A stretch of DNA of 64,000 nucleotides from Sulfurimicrobium sp964384915 (GCA_964384915.1 CAYLMA010000014.1:13682-77681); one strand, 5' to 3'; counted from the stretch's first letter, positions 34,575-45,165 are shown. A program made the numbers and translations. Notes: generated from the letters alone by a model not told the origin.

Positions 34575-35216
34575 ATGACCGATTTCAGACAGGATTTCAT
34601 CGACTTCGCCATCCAGCGCAAGGTGCTGTGCTTCGGCGAATTCAAGACCAAGGCGGGGCGGCTTTCGCCCTATTTCTTCAACGCCGGCCTGTTCAACGAT
34701 GGTGTGGCCCTGCAAAAACTCGGGCAATTTTACGCCAAAGCCATTCTCGCTGCCGGCCTCGATTTCGACATGCTGTTCGGCCCGGCCTACAAGGGCATTC
34801 CCCTGGCGGCGGCAGTGGCCATCGCGCTCGCCGGACAGGGACGCAACGTGCCCTACTGCTTCAACCGCAAGGAAGCCAAGGACCACGGCGAAGGCGGCAC
34901 CCTGATCGGCGCCCCCCTGCAGGGCCGCGTGCTGATCGTCGACGACGTGATTTCCGCCGGCACCTCGGTGCGCGAGTCGGTGGACCTGATCCGCGCCCAC
35001 GGCGCCAAGCCCTGCGGCGTGGCCATCGCGCTGGACCGCATGGAACGCGGCAGCGGAACGCTTTCCGCGGTGCAGGAAGTCAGCCAAAGCTACGGCATAC
35101 CCGTTATCAGCATTGCCGATCTGGACAGCCTGACCGGCTATTTGCAGCACCATCCCGAGATGGCGCAGCACCAGGAAGCGGTGGCCGCATACCGCGATCA
35201 ATACGGCGTGAAGTAA
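34575..35216 (+). CDS. pyrE: Orotate phosphoribosyltransferase
   Basis: A 213-residue type I PRTase that makes orotidine 5'-phosphate in pyrimidine synthesis. The N-terminal QDFIDFAIQRKVLCFGEFKTK and GRLSPYFFNAG are PyrE-typical. The PRPP-binding signature is RVLIVDDVISAGTSV. It is divergently transcribed from xthA with a very short shared promoter region. The DUF4124 gene follows 15 bases downstream. Confidence 0.96.
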   Translation: MTDFRQDFIDFAIQRKVLCFGEFKTKAGRLSPYFFNAGLFNDGVALQKLGQFYAKAILAAGLDFDMLFGPAYKGIPLAAAVAIALAGQGRNVPYCFNRKEAKDHGEGGTLIGAPLQGRVLIVDDVISAGTSVRESVDLIRAHGAKPCGVAIALDRMERGSGTLSAVQEVSQSYGIPVISIADLDSLTGYLQHHPEMAQHQEAVAAYRDQYGVK

Positions 35217-35231
35217 GGAGCTAGACTAAAA

Positions 35232-35897
35232 GTGAAGATCTTGATCATCCTCATCGCCGCCGCACTCAGCTCCGGCGCAGCACAAGCCGCACCCATGAAG
35301 AAATGCGTGGACGACAAGGGCCGAGTCTATTACGGCGACTCGATTCCGCCCGAAGTGGAAGCCAAATGCCGCACTACGAGCGAAATGACCTCCAGGGGCA
35401 TGGAAAAGAAGAAAAAAACCTACCTGACGGACGAGGAAAGGCAGGCCCAGGCTGAAGAAGAGGCGAAGAAAAAAGAAGATGAGCAAAAAGCCGTGGAACA
35501 GCAGCGCCGCGACAAGGCACTGCTGTTCAGCTATTCCAATGAAAAGGAAATCGACCTGGCGCGCGACCGCAATCTTGTCGCCACCCAGGCCCAGATTGAC
35601 GGCACCCAGCTGCGCATCCAGTCCGTGCAGGGCCGCCTGGACGGACTGCGCAAGCAAAACGACAACTATGCTAAAAACAAGAAACCAATCCCGCACGACT
35701 TGCAGGCGGAAATTGCCCGCGCCGAAGCAGAAATCAGGAAATTCCAGGACAGCATGGCCAAATCCAGGCAGGAGCTTGAGGCCACCAAGGCCCGCTTCGA
35801 AGACGACAAGAAACGTTTCCGCGAGCTGAAAGGCCTGCCGCCGGTCGCAGCCACTGCCGCGCAACAAGCCCCGACGCCTGCAAAGCCCGCCAAATAG
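35232..35897 (+). CDS. Secreted DUF4124 protein with coiled coil
   Basis: A 221-residue protein, read from GTG, with a cleavable signal peptide (ILIILIAAALSSGAAQA) and a DUF4124 N-terminal motif, MKKCVDDKGRVYYGDSIPP, which is the W/Y-Y-x-D type seen in periplasmic proteins. Residues about 55-215 are highly charged and form a long coiled coil (ERQAQAEEEAKKKEDEQKA). The role is unknown. It shares the pyrE transcript and is followed by a strong terminator. Confidence 0.8.
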   Translation: MKILIILIAAALSSGAAQAAPMKKCVDDKGRVYYGDSIPPEVEAKCRTTSEMTSRGMEKKKKTYLTDEERQAQAEEEAKKKEDEQKAVEQQRRDKALLFSYSNEKEIDLARDRNLVATQAQIDGTQLRIQSVQGRLDGLRKQNDNYAKNKKPIPHDLQAEIARAEAEIRKFQDSMAKSRQELEATKARFEDDKKRFRELKGLPPVAATAAQQAPTPAKPAK

Positions 35898-35911
35898 GGG
35901 AGTTCAAAAAC

Positions 35912-35940
35912 AAAAAGGGGGCCTTGGCCCCCTTTTCTTT
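35912..35940. terminator. Bidirectional rho-independent terminator
   Basis: AAAAAGGGGGCCTTGGCCCCCTTTTCTTT has a GGGGGCC/GGCCCCC stem flanked by an A-tract on one side and a T-tract on the other. It lies between the convergent DUF4124 gene and gatB and can serve both. Confidence 0.9.
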
Positions 35941-35953
35941 GTCCAGCCGGCTA

Positions 35954-37516
35954 TCAGCCGGCCAGCTTCTGCTTCAGCAACTCGTTCAACTGCGCGGGAT
36001 TGGCCTTGCCCTTGCTGGCTTTCATCGCCTGGCCGACGAAAAATCCGAACAGCTTGTCCTTGCCGGAGCGGTACTCGGCCACCTGGCCCGGATTGGCAGC
36101 GATGATCTCGTCGATGATCTGCTCGATCGCGCCGCTGTCTGAAACCTGCTTCAATCCCCTGGCCTCGATGATGGCGTCCGCCTCGCCCTCGCCGTTCCAC
36201 ATCGCGGCAAACACTTCCTTGGCGATCTTGCCGGAAATGGTGTTGTCCTGGATGCGCTTCAGCAGGCCGGCCAGTTGGGCGTTGGAGATGGGGCTGTCGG
36301 CAATGTCCTTCCCTTCCTTGTTGAGCGCGGCGGACAGGTCTCCCATGATCCAGTTGGCCGCCAGCTTGGCAGCGTTCCTGAACTGCGCAGCATCCACGTC
36401 CCCCTTCTCGCCGGATTGAGCGGTGTTGGCACCGCCAACCCCGGCGGGGACACCCCCTGCGGGCGCGCCCGCTTGCGGGAGAGGGCTAGGGGAGAGGGGG
36501 CCGCCCAGGGCCTTGGCCGTGGCCTCGAAATAATCGGCCAGTTCGCGCGACGAGGTCATCACGCCGGCATCGTAGGCGGGCAGGCTGTATTCGCCCATGA
36601 AGCGCTCGCGCTTGGCCTGCGGCAATTCCGGCAGGGCGCTTCGAATTTCTTCGATGTAGGCATCGCTCACCACCAGCGGCAGCAGGTCCGGATCGGGGAA
36701 GTAGCGGTAGTCGTTGGCCTCTTCCTTGGAGCGCATGGAGCGGGTCTCGTCGCGGTCCGGGTCGTAGAGGCGGGTTTCCTGCACCACCCGGCCGCCGTCC
36801 TCGATCAACTCGATCTGGCGCCGGACTTCATAGTCGATGGCCTTTTCCAGGAACTTGAAGGAATTGAGGTTCTTGATTTCGCAGCGCGTGCCCAGTTTTT
36901 CCGTGCCCTTGAGGCGTACCGAGACGTTGGCGTCGCAGCGGAACGAGCCTTCCTGCATGTTGCCGTCGCAGATGCCGATCCAGCGCACCAGGGAATGCAA
37001 TCGCTTGGCGTAGGCAACGGCTTCCGCGCTGCTGCTCATGTCGGGCTCGGTGACGATCTCGATCAGCGGCGTGCCCGCACGGTTGAGGTCGATGCCGGTC
37101 ATGCCGTGGAAATCCTCGTGCAGTGACTTTCCGGCATCCTCTTCCATGTGGGCGCGGGTGATGCGGATGTCTTTTTCGTAATCGCCTACCTGGATGCGCA
37201 ACTTCCCGCCTTCGGCCACGATGGGCAGCTCGAGCTGGGTCATCTGATAACCCTTGGGCAGATCCGGGTAGAAGTAATTCTTGCGCTCAAAAACCGACTT
37301 GCGGTTGATGCGGGCGCCGACCGCCAAGCCGAACTTGACCGCCTTTTCCGCCGCCACACGATTGAATACCGGCAACACGCCAGGCAAGGCCAGATCCACG
37401 GCGCAAGCCTGGGTGTTGGGCTCGGCGCCATAGGCGGTGGCCGCGCCGGAAAAAATCTTGGAGACGGTGTTGAGTTGGGCATGCGTTTCCAGCCCGATCA
37501 CGATTTCCCATTGCAT
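35954..37516 (-). CDS. gatB: Aspartyl/glutamyl-tRNA amidotransferase subunit B, with in-frame repeat insertion
   Basis: A 520-residue tRNA-binding subunit of GatCAB, which makes Gln-tRNA(Gln) and Asn-tRNA(Asn). Hallmarks are MQWEIVIGLETHAQL, FYPDLPKGYQ, HMEEDAGKS, DLNRAGTPLIEIV and SFRCDANVSVR. The usual length is about 475-485. The excess comes from an insertion of about 30 residues near 340-372 (LSPSPLPQAGAPAGGVPAGV...) encoded by a GC-rich palindromic repeat, just before the C-terminal tail domain. Frame is kept and the remaining domains are intact, so the enzyme probably works. It follows gatA. Confidence 0.93.
   Translation of the reverse strand: MQWEIVIGLETHAQLNTVSKIFSGAATAYGAEPNTQACAVDLALPGVLPVFNRVAAEKAVKFGLAVGARINRKSVFERKNYFYPDLPKGYQMTQLELPIVAEGGKLRIQVGDYEKDIRITRAHMEEDAGKSLHEDFHGMTGIDLNRAGTPLIEIVTEPDMSSSAEAVAYAKRLHSLVRWIGICDGNMQEGSFRCDANVSVRLKGTEKLGTRCEIKNLNSFKFLEKAIDYEVRRQIELIEDGGRVVQETRLYDPDRDETRSMRSKEEANDYRYFPDPDLLPLVVSDAYIEEIRSALPELPQAKRERFMGEYSLPAYDAGVMTSSRELADYFEATAKALGGPLSPSPLPQAGAPAGGVPAGVGGANTAQSGEKGDVDAAQFRNAAKLAANWIMGDLSAALNKEGKDIADSPISNAQLAGLLKRIQDNTISGKIAKEVFAAMWNGEGEADAIIEARGLKQVSDSGAIEQIIDEIIAANPGQVAEYRSGKDKLFGFFVGQAMKASKGKANPAQLNELLKQKLAG
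36418..36508. repeat. Palindromic repeat inserted in frame in gatB (class E)
   Basis: A compact run of nested palindromes within the gatB coding sequence, including the perfect GCGGGCGCGCCCGC at 36459-36472, a CCCTCTCCC/GGGAGAGGG pair and TTGGCACCGCCAA. Vocabulary matches the hairpin after gcvT. The matching part of other GatB proteins lacks this segment, so it reads as an inserted repeat. Confidence 0.7.
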
Positions 37517-37536
37517 CTTTGTAAACCCCGTTATTT

Positions 37537-37599
37537 ACCACGGAGAACACAGAGAACACGGAGTTTTGTATTCTCCGTGCCCTCTGTGTTCTCCGTGGT
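37537..37599. repeat. CACGGAGAA palindrome (class C) between gatB and gatA
   Basis: Left arm 37537-37563 and right arm 37573-37599 are reverse complements at 25 of 27 positions with a nine-base loop. The units are ACCACGGAGAACACAGAGAA-type nonamers, closely similar to the tpx-gcvPB element at 5173-5262. Confidence 0.85.
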
Positions 37600-37605
37600 T
37601 ACAAA

Positions 37606-39066
<1,461 letters not shown>

Positions 39067-39067
39067 G

Positions 39068-39172
39068 TGGAGTGAAGAGTGAAGAGTGAAATGTGAAGGG
39101 TGAAATGTGAAAAGAGCTTCCCGCACCTTCCACATTTCACATTTCACCCTTCACATTTCACGCCTCACCACC
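39068..39172. repeat. GTGAAgg/TTCACcc palindrome (class A) between gatC and gatA
   Basis: Perfect 27-base arms at 39086-39112 and 39135-39161, made of heptamers GTGAAAT, GTGAAGG, GTGAAAT, GTGAAAA and their complements, with extra imperfect units outside. It fills the gatC-gatA gap, in the middle of a three-gene operon. Confidence 0.9.
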
Positions 39173-39178
39173 AACTCC

Positions 39179-39466
39179 TTATTCAATAACCTTGGGAACC
39201 AGATACAGCCCCGCTTCCACCTGCGGCGCAACCGCCTGGTAAGCATCGCGGCGATTGGCTTCGCTCACCACATCCTCGCGCAGGCGCAGCACCACGTCCT
39301 GGGCATGGGCCATGGGCTCGATGCCGCTGGTATCCACCGCCTGCATTTCCTCCACCAACCCAAAAATGCTGGAAAGCTGCGCAAGATACGTCTCTGCCTC
39401 GCTCTCGCTGACCTCGATGCGGGCCAGGTGAGCAATGCGTTTTACATCGTCCAGCGTCAATGACAT
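39179..39466 (-). CDS. gatC: Aspartyl/glutamyl-tRNA amidotransferase subunit C
   Basis: A 95-residue small subunit that stabilises GatA with GatB. MSLTLDDVKRIAHLARIEVSE and the C-terminal LREDVVSEANRRDAYQ and VEAGLYLVPKVIE are typical. The start at 39466 is chosen over the ATG at 39475 because family members begin with MSLT or MSVT. It is the first gene of gatCAB and is divergent from mreB, with an AT-rich 84-base promoter gap. Confidence 0.94.
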   Translation of the reverse strand: MSLTLDDVKRIAHLARIEVSESEAETYLAQLSSIFGLVEEMQAVDTSGIEPMAHAQDVVLRLREDVVSEANRRDAYQAVAPQVEAGLYLVPKVIE

Positions 39467-39559
39467 AAAATTCACCCCGGTGAAACTTAATTTAACCAGC
39501 TTAATAGGTTATCATAATTCATTTTACCGAAGCACCTCCCTAGACCAAGAGAAACATGT

Positions 39560-40603
39560 ATGTTTGGATTCCTACGCGGCTATTTTTCCACTGACCTGGC
39601 AATCGACCTGGGTACTGCCAACACCCTGATTTACGTACGCGGCAAAGGCATCGTTCTGGACGAACCTTCCGTGGTGGCCATCCGCCAAGAAGGCGGGCCG
39701 AGCGGCAAAAAAACCATCCAGGCCGTTGGCGCCGAAGCAAAACTGATGATCGGCCGCACCCCTGGCTCCATCACCGCCATTCGCCCGATGAAAGACGGCG
39801 TGATCGCCGATTTCACCATCACCGAACAGATGTTGAAGTACTTCATCAAGAAAATCCACGATTCGCGCATGCTCTCCCCCAGCCCGCGCATCATCATCTG
39901 CGTGCCCTGCGGTTCGACCCAGGTGGAACGCCGCGCCATCCGCGAATCCGCGATCGGCGCAGGGGCACGCCAGGTATTCCTGATCGAGGAACCGATGGCG
40001 GCAGCGATCGGCGCCGACCTGCCCGTGGCCGACGCCACCGGCTCGATGGTGGTGGACATCGGAGGCGGCACCACCGAAGTGGGCGTGATCTCCCTGGGCG
40101 GCGTGGTTTACGCCTCCTCCGTGCGCGTCGGCGGCGACAAGTTCGACGAAGCCATCATCAATTACATCCGCCGCAACTACGGCATGCTGATCGGCGACGC
40201 CACCGCCGAGATGATCAAGAAGGAAATCGGCTCCGCCTTCCCGGCTTCCGAAGTTCGCGAGATGGAAGTCAAGGGCCGCAACCTGGCGGAAGGCATCCCG
40301 CGCAGCTTCACCATATCCAGCAACGAGGTGCTCGAAGCCCTCACCGATCCGCTCAACGCCATCGTCAGCGCGGTCAAGCAGGCGCTGGAACAGACCCCGC
40401 CCGAACTGGGCGCGGACATTGCCGACAAGGGCATGGTGCTGACCGGCGGCGGCGCGCTGCTGCGCGACCTCGACCGCCTGCTGATGGAAGAAACCGGCCT
40501 GCCGGTGGTGGTTGCCGAAGATCCACTGACCTGCGTGGTGCGTGGTTCCGGGCGTGCGCTGGAAGAAATGGACAAGCTCTATACCGTGTTCACGAATGAT
40601 TGA
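39560..40603 (+). CDS. mreB: Rod-shape determining protein MreB
   Basis: A 347-residue bacterial actin that organises peptidoglycan elongation. Phosphate and adenosine motifs include DLGTANTLIYV, SMVVDIGGGTTEVGVISLGG and GMVLTGGGALLRDLD. N-terminal MFGFLRGYFSTDLAIDLG supplies a membrane-binding amphipathic start. It opens the mreBCD-mrdA-rodA cluster. The class B palindrome after its stop separates it from mreC, which might lower expression of downstream genes relative to mreB. Confidence 0.97.
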   Translation: MFGFLRGYFSTDLAIDLGTANTLIYVRGKGIVLDEPSVVAIRQEGGPSGKKTIQAVGAEAKLMIGRTPGSITAIRPMKDGVIADFTITEQMLKYFIKKIHDSRMLSPSPRIIICVPCGSTQVERRAIRESAIGAGARQVFLIEEPMAAAIGADLPVADATGSMVVDIGGGTTEVGVISLGGVVYASSVRVGGDKFDEAIINYIRRNYGMLIGDATAEMIKKEIGSAFPASEVREMEVKGRNLAEGIPRSFTISSNEVLEALTDPLNAIVSAVKQALEQTPPELGADIADKGMVLTGGGALLRDLDRLLMEETGLPVVVAEDPLTCVVRGSGRALEEMDKLYTVFTND

Positions 40604-40699
40604 TAGCGGTCCGTTGTCAGCCATCAGCCATCAGCTAAAAATCGCGCGGCTTACCGCGCACAAGAAAGCTGAATGCTGACCGCTGACTAGCTGACCGCT
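40604..40699. repeat. AGCggTC/AGCcaTC palindrome (class B) between mreB and mreC
   Basis: The left side has AGCGGTC, AGCCATC, AGCCATC and AGCTAAA units, and the right side has their complements (GCTGAATGCTGACCGCTGAC and so on). The inner core GCGCGG-CTTA-CCGCGC is a separate hairpin near 40643-40658. It occupies the mreB-mreC gap. Confidence 0.8.
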
Positions 40700-40706
40700 T
40701 TTCCCC

Positions 40707-41585
40707 ATGGATCACGAACCATTTTTCAAGCGCGGCCCCAGCCCTTTCACACGGCTGGCATTCTTCGGCCTGCTTTCCATTGTTCTGATGGCTACCGATG
40801 CACGCTTCAACCAGCTTGTCCTGCTGCGCCAAGGTGTCGGTCTGGCGCTCCACCCGCTACAACAGATCGCCAACAGCCCGCTCACCCTGTCGCGCCGCGC
40901 CAGTGAATTTTTCGTCACGCAAAGCCAGCTTGCAGATGAAAACACCCGCCTGCGGCAGCAGCAACTCGGCAATGCCATGCAATTGCAGCGCAACCAGTCT
41001 TTGCAAGCTGAAAACGCCCATCTGCGCCACCTGCTTTCAACCCGGGAAAGCCTCATCCACCACGCAACCACGGTCGAGGTAATGAGTGCCGGGCGCGACC
41101 CCTTCAGCCGCAGAATCATTACGGACAAGGGTAGCTCAGCAGGAATCCAGACCGGCCAGGCAGCCATCGACGAAAGAGGACTGGTAGGCCAGGTCACCCG
41201 TGTGCAGTTGCTGAGCAGCGAGGTCACCCTGATAACCGACAAGGGCCAGGCCGTGCCGGTGGAAGTGGTGCGCAACGGCCTGCGCGCCATTGCCTTTGGC
41301 CACGGCCAGGACAACGCGCTGGAATTGGCCTTCATGCCAGCCAACATGGACATCCAGAATGGCGACCAGCTCGTTACCTCTGGGATTGATGGCACCTATC
41401 CGCGCGGCGTACCTGTTGCGGTGGTGAAACAGATAGAGCGGAATGCCGGCGACCCCTTCGCCAAAATCACCTGCACGCCGAGCGCCGGCATGGATCGCTA
41501 CCGCAGCCTGTTGATCATTTCCGTCGGCGAATCACAGCCGCCAGCGCCACCGCCGTTAGAAACACAAAGCAAGAAAGCGAAGTAA
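40707..41585 (+). CDS. mreC: Rod-shape determining protein MreC
   Basis: A 292-residue bitopic membrane protein of the elongasome. It has an N-terminal membrane segment (FTRLAFFGLLSIVLMATDARF), a coiled coil (about residues 70-110) and the beta-barrel MreC domain (RDPFSRRIITDKGSSAGIQTGQ, GLVGQVTRVQLLSSEVTLITD and VTSGIDGTYPRGVPVAVV). It is followed one base later by mreD. Confidence 0.95.
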   Translation: MDHEPFFKRGPSPFTRLAFFGLLSIVLMATDARFNQLVLLRQGVGLALHPLQQIANSPLTLSRRASEFFVTQSQLADENTRLRQQQLGNAMQLQRNQSLQAENAHLRHLLSTRESLIHHATTVEVMSAGRDPFSRRIITDKGSSAGIQTGQAAIDERGLVGQVTRVQLLSSEVTLITDKGQAVPVEVVRNGLRAIAFGHGQDNALELAFMPANMDIQNGDQLVTSGIDGTYPRGVPVAVVKQIERNAGDPFAKITCTPSAGMDRYRSLLIISVGESQPPAPPPLETQSKKAK

Positions 41586-41586
41586 C

Positions 41587-42123
41587 GTGACCGACGCCCC
41601 CACCCTGGCACGGCCGCCCAGCGGCCAATTCATCGCCCTGACCCTGTTTGCGGCGCTGATGCTGGACATCCTGCCATGGCAAGGGGCGGCGCTGTTGCTG
41701 CGTCCGGACTTTGTGCTGCTGCTGCTGCTGTACTGGGCCGTGCATCAGCCGCTGCGCATAGGCATGGCCGCAGCCTGGGGGCTCGGCCTGGTAATGGACG
41801 TGGCCGATGGCGCGCTGCTTGGCCAATATGCGCTAGCCTATACCATTGCCGTTTTTCTTGCGCTTGCCCTGCACCGGCGCATCCAGGCTTTTAGCCTGTG
41901 GCCGCAATCACTGCATATTTTTTCACTATTGCTGGTCGGCCAGACGCTGGTTCTTCTGGTGCACCTGATATCCGGTGCCGTTTTCATCGGATGGGGGTAT
42001 TTTCTCGCCAGCATCACTGGCGCGCTGCTCTGGCCCCCCCTCAGCCTGCTTGTCCAACTGGCGCTGAAGCACAAATCCCTGCCCGACATTACCTACACCA
42101 CCCCGCGCAGCGGCGAAAAGTAA
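41587..42123 (+). CDS. mreD: Rod-shape determining protein MreD
   Basis: A 178-residue inner-membrane protein read from GTG, with five or six hydrophobic segments (FIALTLFAALMLDILPWQGAALL, then DFVLLLLLYWAVHQPLRIGM). Motif GLVMDVADGALLGQYALAY is typical for MreD. It is needed for MreB-dependent elongation. The start is one base after the mreC stop, indicating coupling. Confidence 0.93.
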   Translation: MTDAPTLARPPSGQFIALTLFAALMLDILPWQGAALLLRPDFVLLLLLYWAVHQPLRIGMAAAWGLGLVMDVADGALLGQYALAYTIAVFLALALHRRIQAFSLWPQSLHIFSLLLVGQTLVLLVHLISGAVFIGWGYFLASITGALLWPPLSLLVQLALKHKSLPDITYTTPRSGEK

Positions 42124-42154
42124 GTGCTCGTTAATGATTAACGAATCCTAAGCC

Positions 42155-44068
42155 ATGCTGTTTGGAATGAGATCTGGCACCGAGCTAAGAAACAACCAGC
42201 AGGAGCTCCACCGCTTCCGGGTGCGGCTGGCGCTGGCTTCGGCTTTCGTTCTGTTTGCCTTCGCAATCTTGGCTATGCGGCTATTTTATCTGCAGGTGAT
42301 GCAGCACGAGCACTACCACACCCTGGCAGAAAACAACCGCATTTCCATCGTCCCGGTCGTTCCCAACCGGGGCCTGATCCTGGACCGCAATGGCATGGCC
42401 CTGGCGCACAACTATTCCGCCTACACCCTGGAAATCACGCCAAGCAAGGTGGCCGGCCTGGAAAAAACCATCAATGAACTGGCGGACATTATCGAAATCA
42501 CGCCGCGTGACCGCAGGCGCTTCAAAAAAATGCTGGACGAAAGCAAGAACTTCGAGACTTTGCCCATCCGTTCGCGCCTGACCGAGGTCGAAGTGGCGAA
42601 ATTCGCGGTCAACCGTTACCGCTTCCCGGGCGTGGAAATCAAGGCCCGGCTGTTCCGCCATTACCCGCACATGGAGCTGTTCTCGCACGTGGTCGGCCAC
42701 ATTGGCCGCATCAGCGACCGGGATATGGAAAAACTGGAAGAAGATGAACTGCTCGCCAATTACCGCGGTACCGACCATATTGGCAAACAGGGCCTGGAGC
42801 AGAGCTACGAAAAGCAGCTCCACGGCACCACCGGCTTCGAACAGGTCGAAACCGATGCCGGCGGCCGCGCCGTGCGCACCCTGTCGCGCACGCCGCCCAT
42901 TTCCGGCAACACCCTCTACCTCTCCATTGACAGCAAGCTGCAGGCGCTGGCAGTCAAGTCCTTTGGAAAATTCCGTGGCGCACTGGTGGCGATCGAGCCG
43001 AAAAGCGGCGAGATCCTGGCCTTCGTCAGCCAACCGGGCTTCGATCCCAACCTGTTCGTGGATGGCATTGATACCGCCAACTGGGAGGCCTACAGCAACT
43101 CGCCCGACAAGCCTCTCAACAATCGCGCCCTGCGTGGGCAATACCCGCCAGGCTCGACGTTCAAGCCATTCATGGCCCTGGCCGCGCTGGAACTGAACAA
43201 GCGCACCCCCTCCTATACCATCTCCGACCCCGGCTACTACATGCTGCCCGGCAGCAGCCACCATTACCGCGACTGGAAAGCCGGCGGCCACGGCTCGGTA
43301 GATCTGCACAAATCCATCGTCATCTCGTGCGACACCTATTACTACGGACTGGCGGTGGACATGGGCATAGACAACATCACCAGCTTCATGAGCCATTTCG
43401 GTTTCGGCAGGAAATCCGGCATCGACATCGAGGGCGAGCAAACCGGAGTCCTGCCATCCCAAGCCTGGAAAATGAAGCGCTTCAAGCAGAAGTGGTATAC
43501 CGGCGACACCGTCAGCGTCGGCATCGGCCAGGGATATAATCTGGCCACGCCGCTGCAACTGGCGGTCGCCACCGCCGCCCTGGCCAACAACGGCCAGCTG
43601 ATGCGCCCGCGCATGGTAAGAAGCATCCAGGACAGCAAAACCGGCGAGATCCGTACTCTGGCGCCTGAAGAAACGGATTCATTACCCCTCAAACCAGAAA
43701 GCCTGGAACGCGTAAAAGCGGCCATGGTGGATGTCACCCGCCCCGGCGGCACGGCAGCGCGCGCCGGTGCGGGAGCGGAATACCTGATTGCAGGCAAGAC
43801 CGGGACCGCCCAGGTGGTCGGCATGAAGCAAGGGCAAAAATACGTGGAAAGCCAGGTCGCCGAGCGCCACCGCGACCATGCGCTGTTCATCGCCTTCGCC
43901 CCTGCCGACAACCCCAAAATCGCCCTGGCCATCCTGGTGGAAAACGGCGGCCACGGCGGCAGTATTGCTGCGCCCATCGCGCGCACGGTGATGGATTACT
44001 ACCTGCTCGGCAAACTGCCAAAAGAAACCGCGTTGGTAGAAAGCCCTGAGGAGCCGGAACATGATTAG
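42155..44068 (+). CDS. mrdA: Penicillin-binding protein 2 (transpeptidase of the elongasome)
   Basis: A 637-residue class B PBP anchored by one membrane helix (LALASAFVLFAFAILAMRLFYL). The PBP dimerisation domain is followed by the transpeptidase with SxxK in PPGSTFKPFMALAAL, SxN-like SCDTYYYGLAV and KTG in IAGKTGTAQVVG. It crosslinks lateral-wall peptidoglycan with RodA. It overlaps rodA by eight bases. ATG 42167 is an alternative start. Confidence 0.96.
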   Translation: MLFGMRSGTELRNNQQELHRFRVRLALASAFVLFAFAILAMRLFYLQVMQHEHYHTLAENNRISIVPVVPNRGLILDRNGMALAHNYSAYTLEITPSKVAGLEKTINELADIIEITPRDRRRFKKMLDESKNFETLPIRSRLTEVEVAKFAVNRYRFPGVEIKARLFRHYPHMELFSHVVGHIGRISDRDMEKLEEDELLANYRGTDHIGKQGLEQSYEKQLHGTTGFEQVETDAGGRAVRTLSRTPPISGNTLYLSIDSKLQALAVKSFGKFRGALVAIEPKSGEILAFVSQPGFDPNLFVDGIDTANWEAYSNSPDKPLNNRALRGQYPPGSTFKPFMALAALELNKRTPSYTISDPGYYMLPGSSHHYRDWKAGGHGSVDLHKSIVISCDTYYYGLAVDMGIDNITSFMSHFGFGRKSGIDIEGEQTGVLPSQAWKMKRFKQKWYTGDTVSVGIGQGYNLATPLQLAVATAALANNGQLMRPRMVRSIQDSKTGEIRTLAPEETDSLPLKPESLERVKAAMVDVTRPGGTAARAGAGAEYLIAGKTGTAQVVGMKQGQKYVESQVAERHRDHALFIAFAPADNPKIALAILVENGGHGGSIAAPIARTVMDYYLLGKLPKETALVESPEEPEHD

Positions 44069-45155
44069 ACGCCTGCTGGCACGCCTGGTTAAACATCTCG
44101 ATGGTTACCTGCTGCTCGCCCTCTCCCTGCTCATGCTGTTCGGTCTGGTCGTGCTGTACAGCGCCGCCGGAGAGGATTTCCACTTCGTTACCAAGCAGAT
44201 GATGAACCTGTCGGTGGCGCTCGGCGTGATGTGGCTGGTCGCAAACGTGCCGCCTCAACACCTCGCCCGGCTCGGCCTGCCGGTGTATCTCATCGGCCTG
44301 CTGCTGCTGCTCGGCGTGGCGCTGTTCGGCGAGGTCAGCCACGGCGCGCGGCGCTGGCTGCACATCGGCGTCACCCGCATTCAGCCTTCCGAAATCATGA
44401 AAATTGCCGTGCCGCTGATGCTGGCCTGGTATTTCGACCGCCACTCGGCGGCCCTGCGTTTCCGGGACTTCGTGGTGGCGGCGATTCTGCTGCTGCTGCC
44501 GGTGGCCTTCATTCTCAAGCAGCCCGACCTCGGCACTTCCCTGCTGGTGGGGGCGGCCGGTTTTTTCGTGCTGTTTCTCGGCGGCCTGTCGTGGCGCGTG
44601 ATGATCGGCCTGGCCGTTGCAGGCACGGCCAGCCTCCCCGTATTGTGGTCGATGATGCACGATTACCAGCGCCAGCGCGTGCTGACCCTGCTCGACCCCA
44701 CCCAGGACCCGCTCGGCAGCGGTTACCACATCATCCAATCCACCATCGCCATGGGTTCGGGCGGCATCTTCGGCAAGGGCTGGCTCGACGGCACCCAAGC
44801 CCATCTGGAGTTTCTCCCCGAACGCCACACCGACTTCATTCTGGCGGTGCTCGGAGAAGAGTTTGGCCTGGCAGGCGGACTTATCCTGCTGGCGATTTAT
44901 CTGCTGGTAATCGGGCGCGGCATCGTGATCGCAGCCAACGCTCACACCTTGTTCGGGCGCCTGTTCGCGGGGAGTATCGTGTTTACCTTCTTCACTTACG
45001 CCTTCGTCAATATCGGCATGGTCAGCGGCATCCTGCCGGTGGTCGGGGTGCCGCTGCCGCTGGTGAGCTATGGAGGCACGTCGGCAGTGACGCTGCTGTT
45101 CGGCATGGGCGCGCTGATGAGCATTCAAACCCATCGCAAGCTGGTTCAGACCTGA
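44061..45155 (+). CDS. rodA: Rod-shape determining protein RodA (SEDS glycosyltransferase)
   Basis: A 364-residue SEDS polymerase with about ten membrane helices. Characteristic SEDS sequences are RWLHIGVTRIQPSEIMKIA, LKQPDLGTSLLVGAAG, GGIFGKGWLDGTQAHLEFLPERHTDFI and VGVPLPLVSYGGTS. It polymerises peptidoglycan glycan strands with PBP2. It starts within the end of mrdA. Confidence 0.96.
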   Translation: MIRRLLARLVKHLDGYLLLALSLLMLFGLVVLYSAAGEDFHFVTKQMMNLSVALGVMWLVANVPPQHLARLGLPVYLIGLLLLLGVALFGEVSHGARRWLHIGVTRIQPSEIMKIAVPLMLAWYFDRHSAALRFRDFVVAAILLLLPVAFILKQPDLGTSLLVGAAGFFVLFLGGLSWRVMIGLAVAGTASLPVLWSMMHDYQRQRVLTLLDPTQDPLGSGYHIIQSTIAMGSGGIFGKGWLDGTQAHLEFLPERHTDFILAVLGEEFGLAGGLILLAIYLLVIGRGIVIAANAHTLFGRLFAGSIVFTFFTYAFVNIGMVSGILPVVGVPLPLVSYGGTSAVTLLFGMGALMSIQTHRKLVQT

Positions 45156-45165
45156 TCGCGCCCAG

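Noticed and set aside
39476..39559. Specific promoter boxes for mreB and gatC
   Set aside because: The gap is AT-rich and surely holds promoters, but no pair of -35 and -10 boxes with proper spacing stood out.
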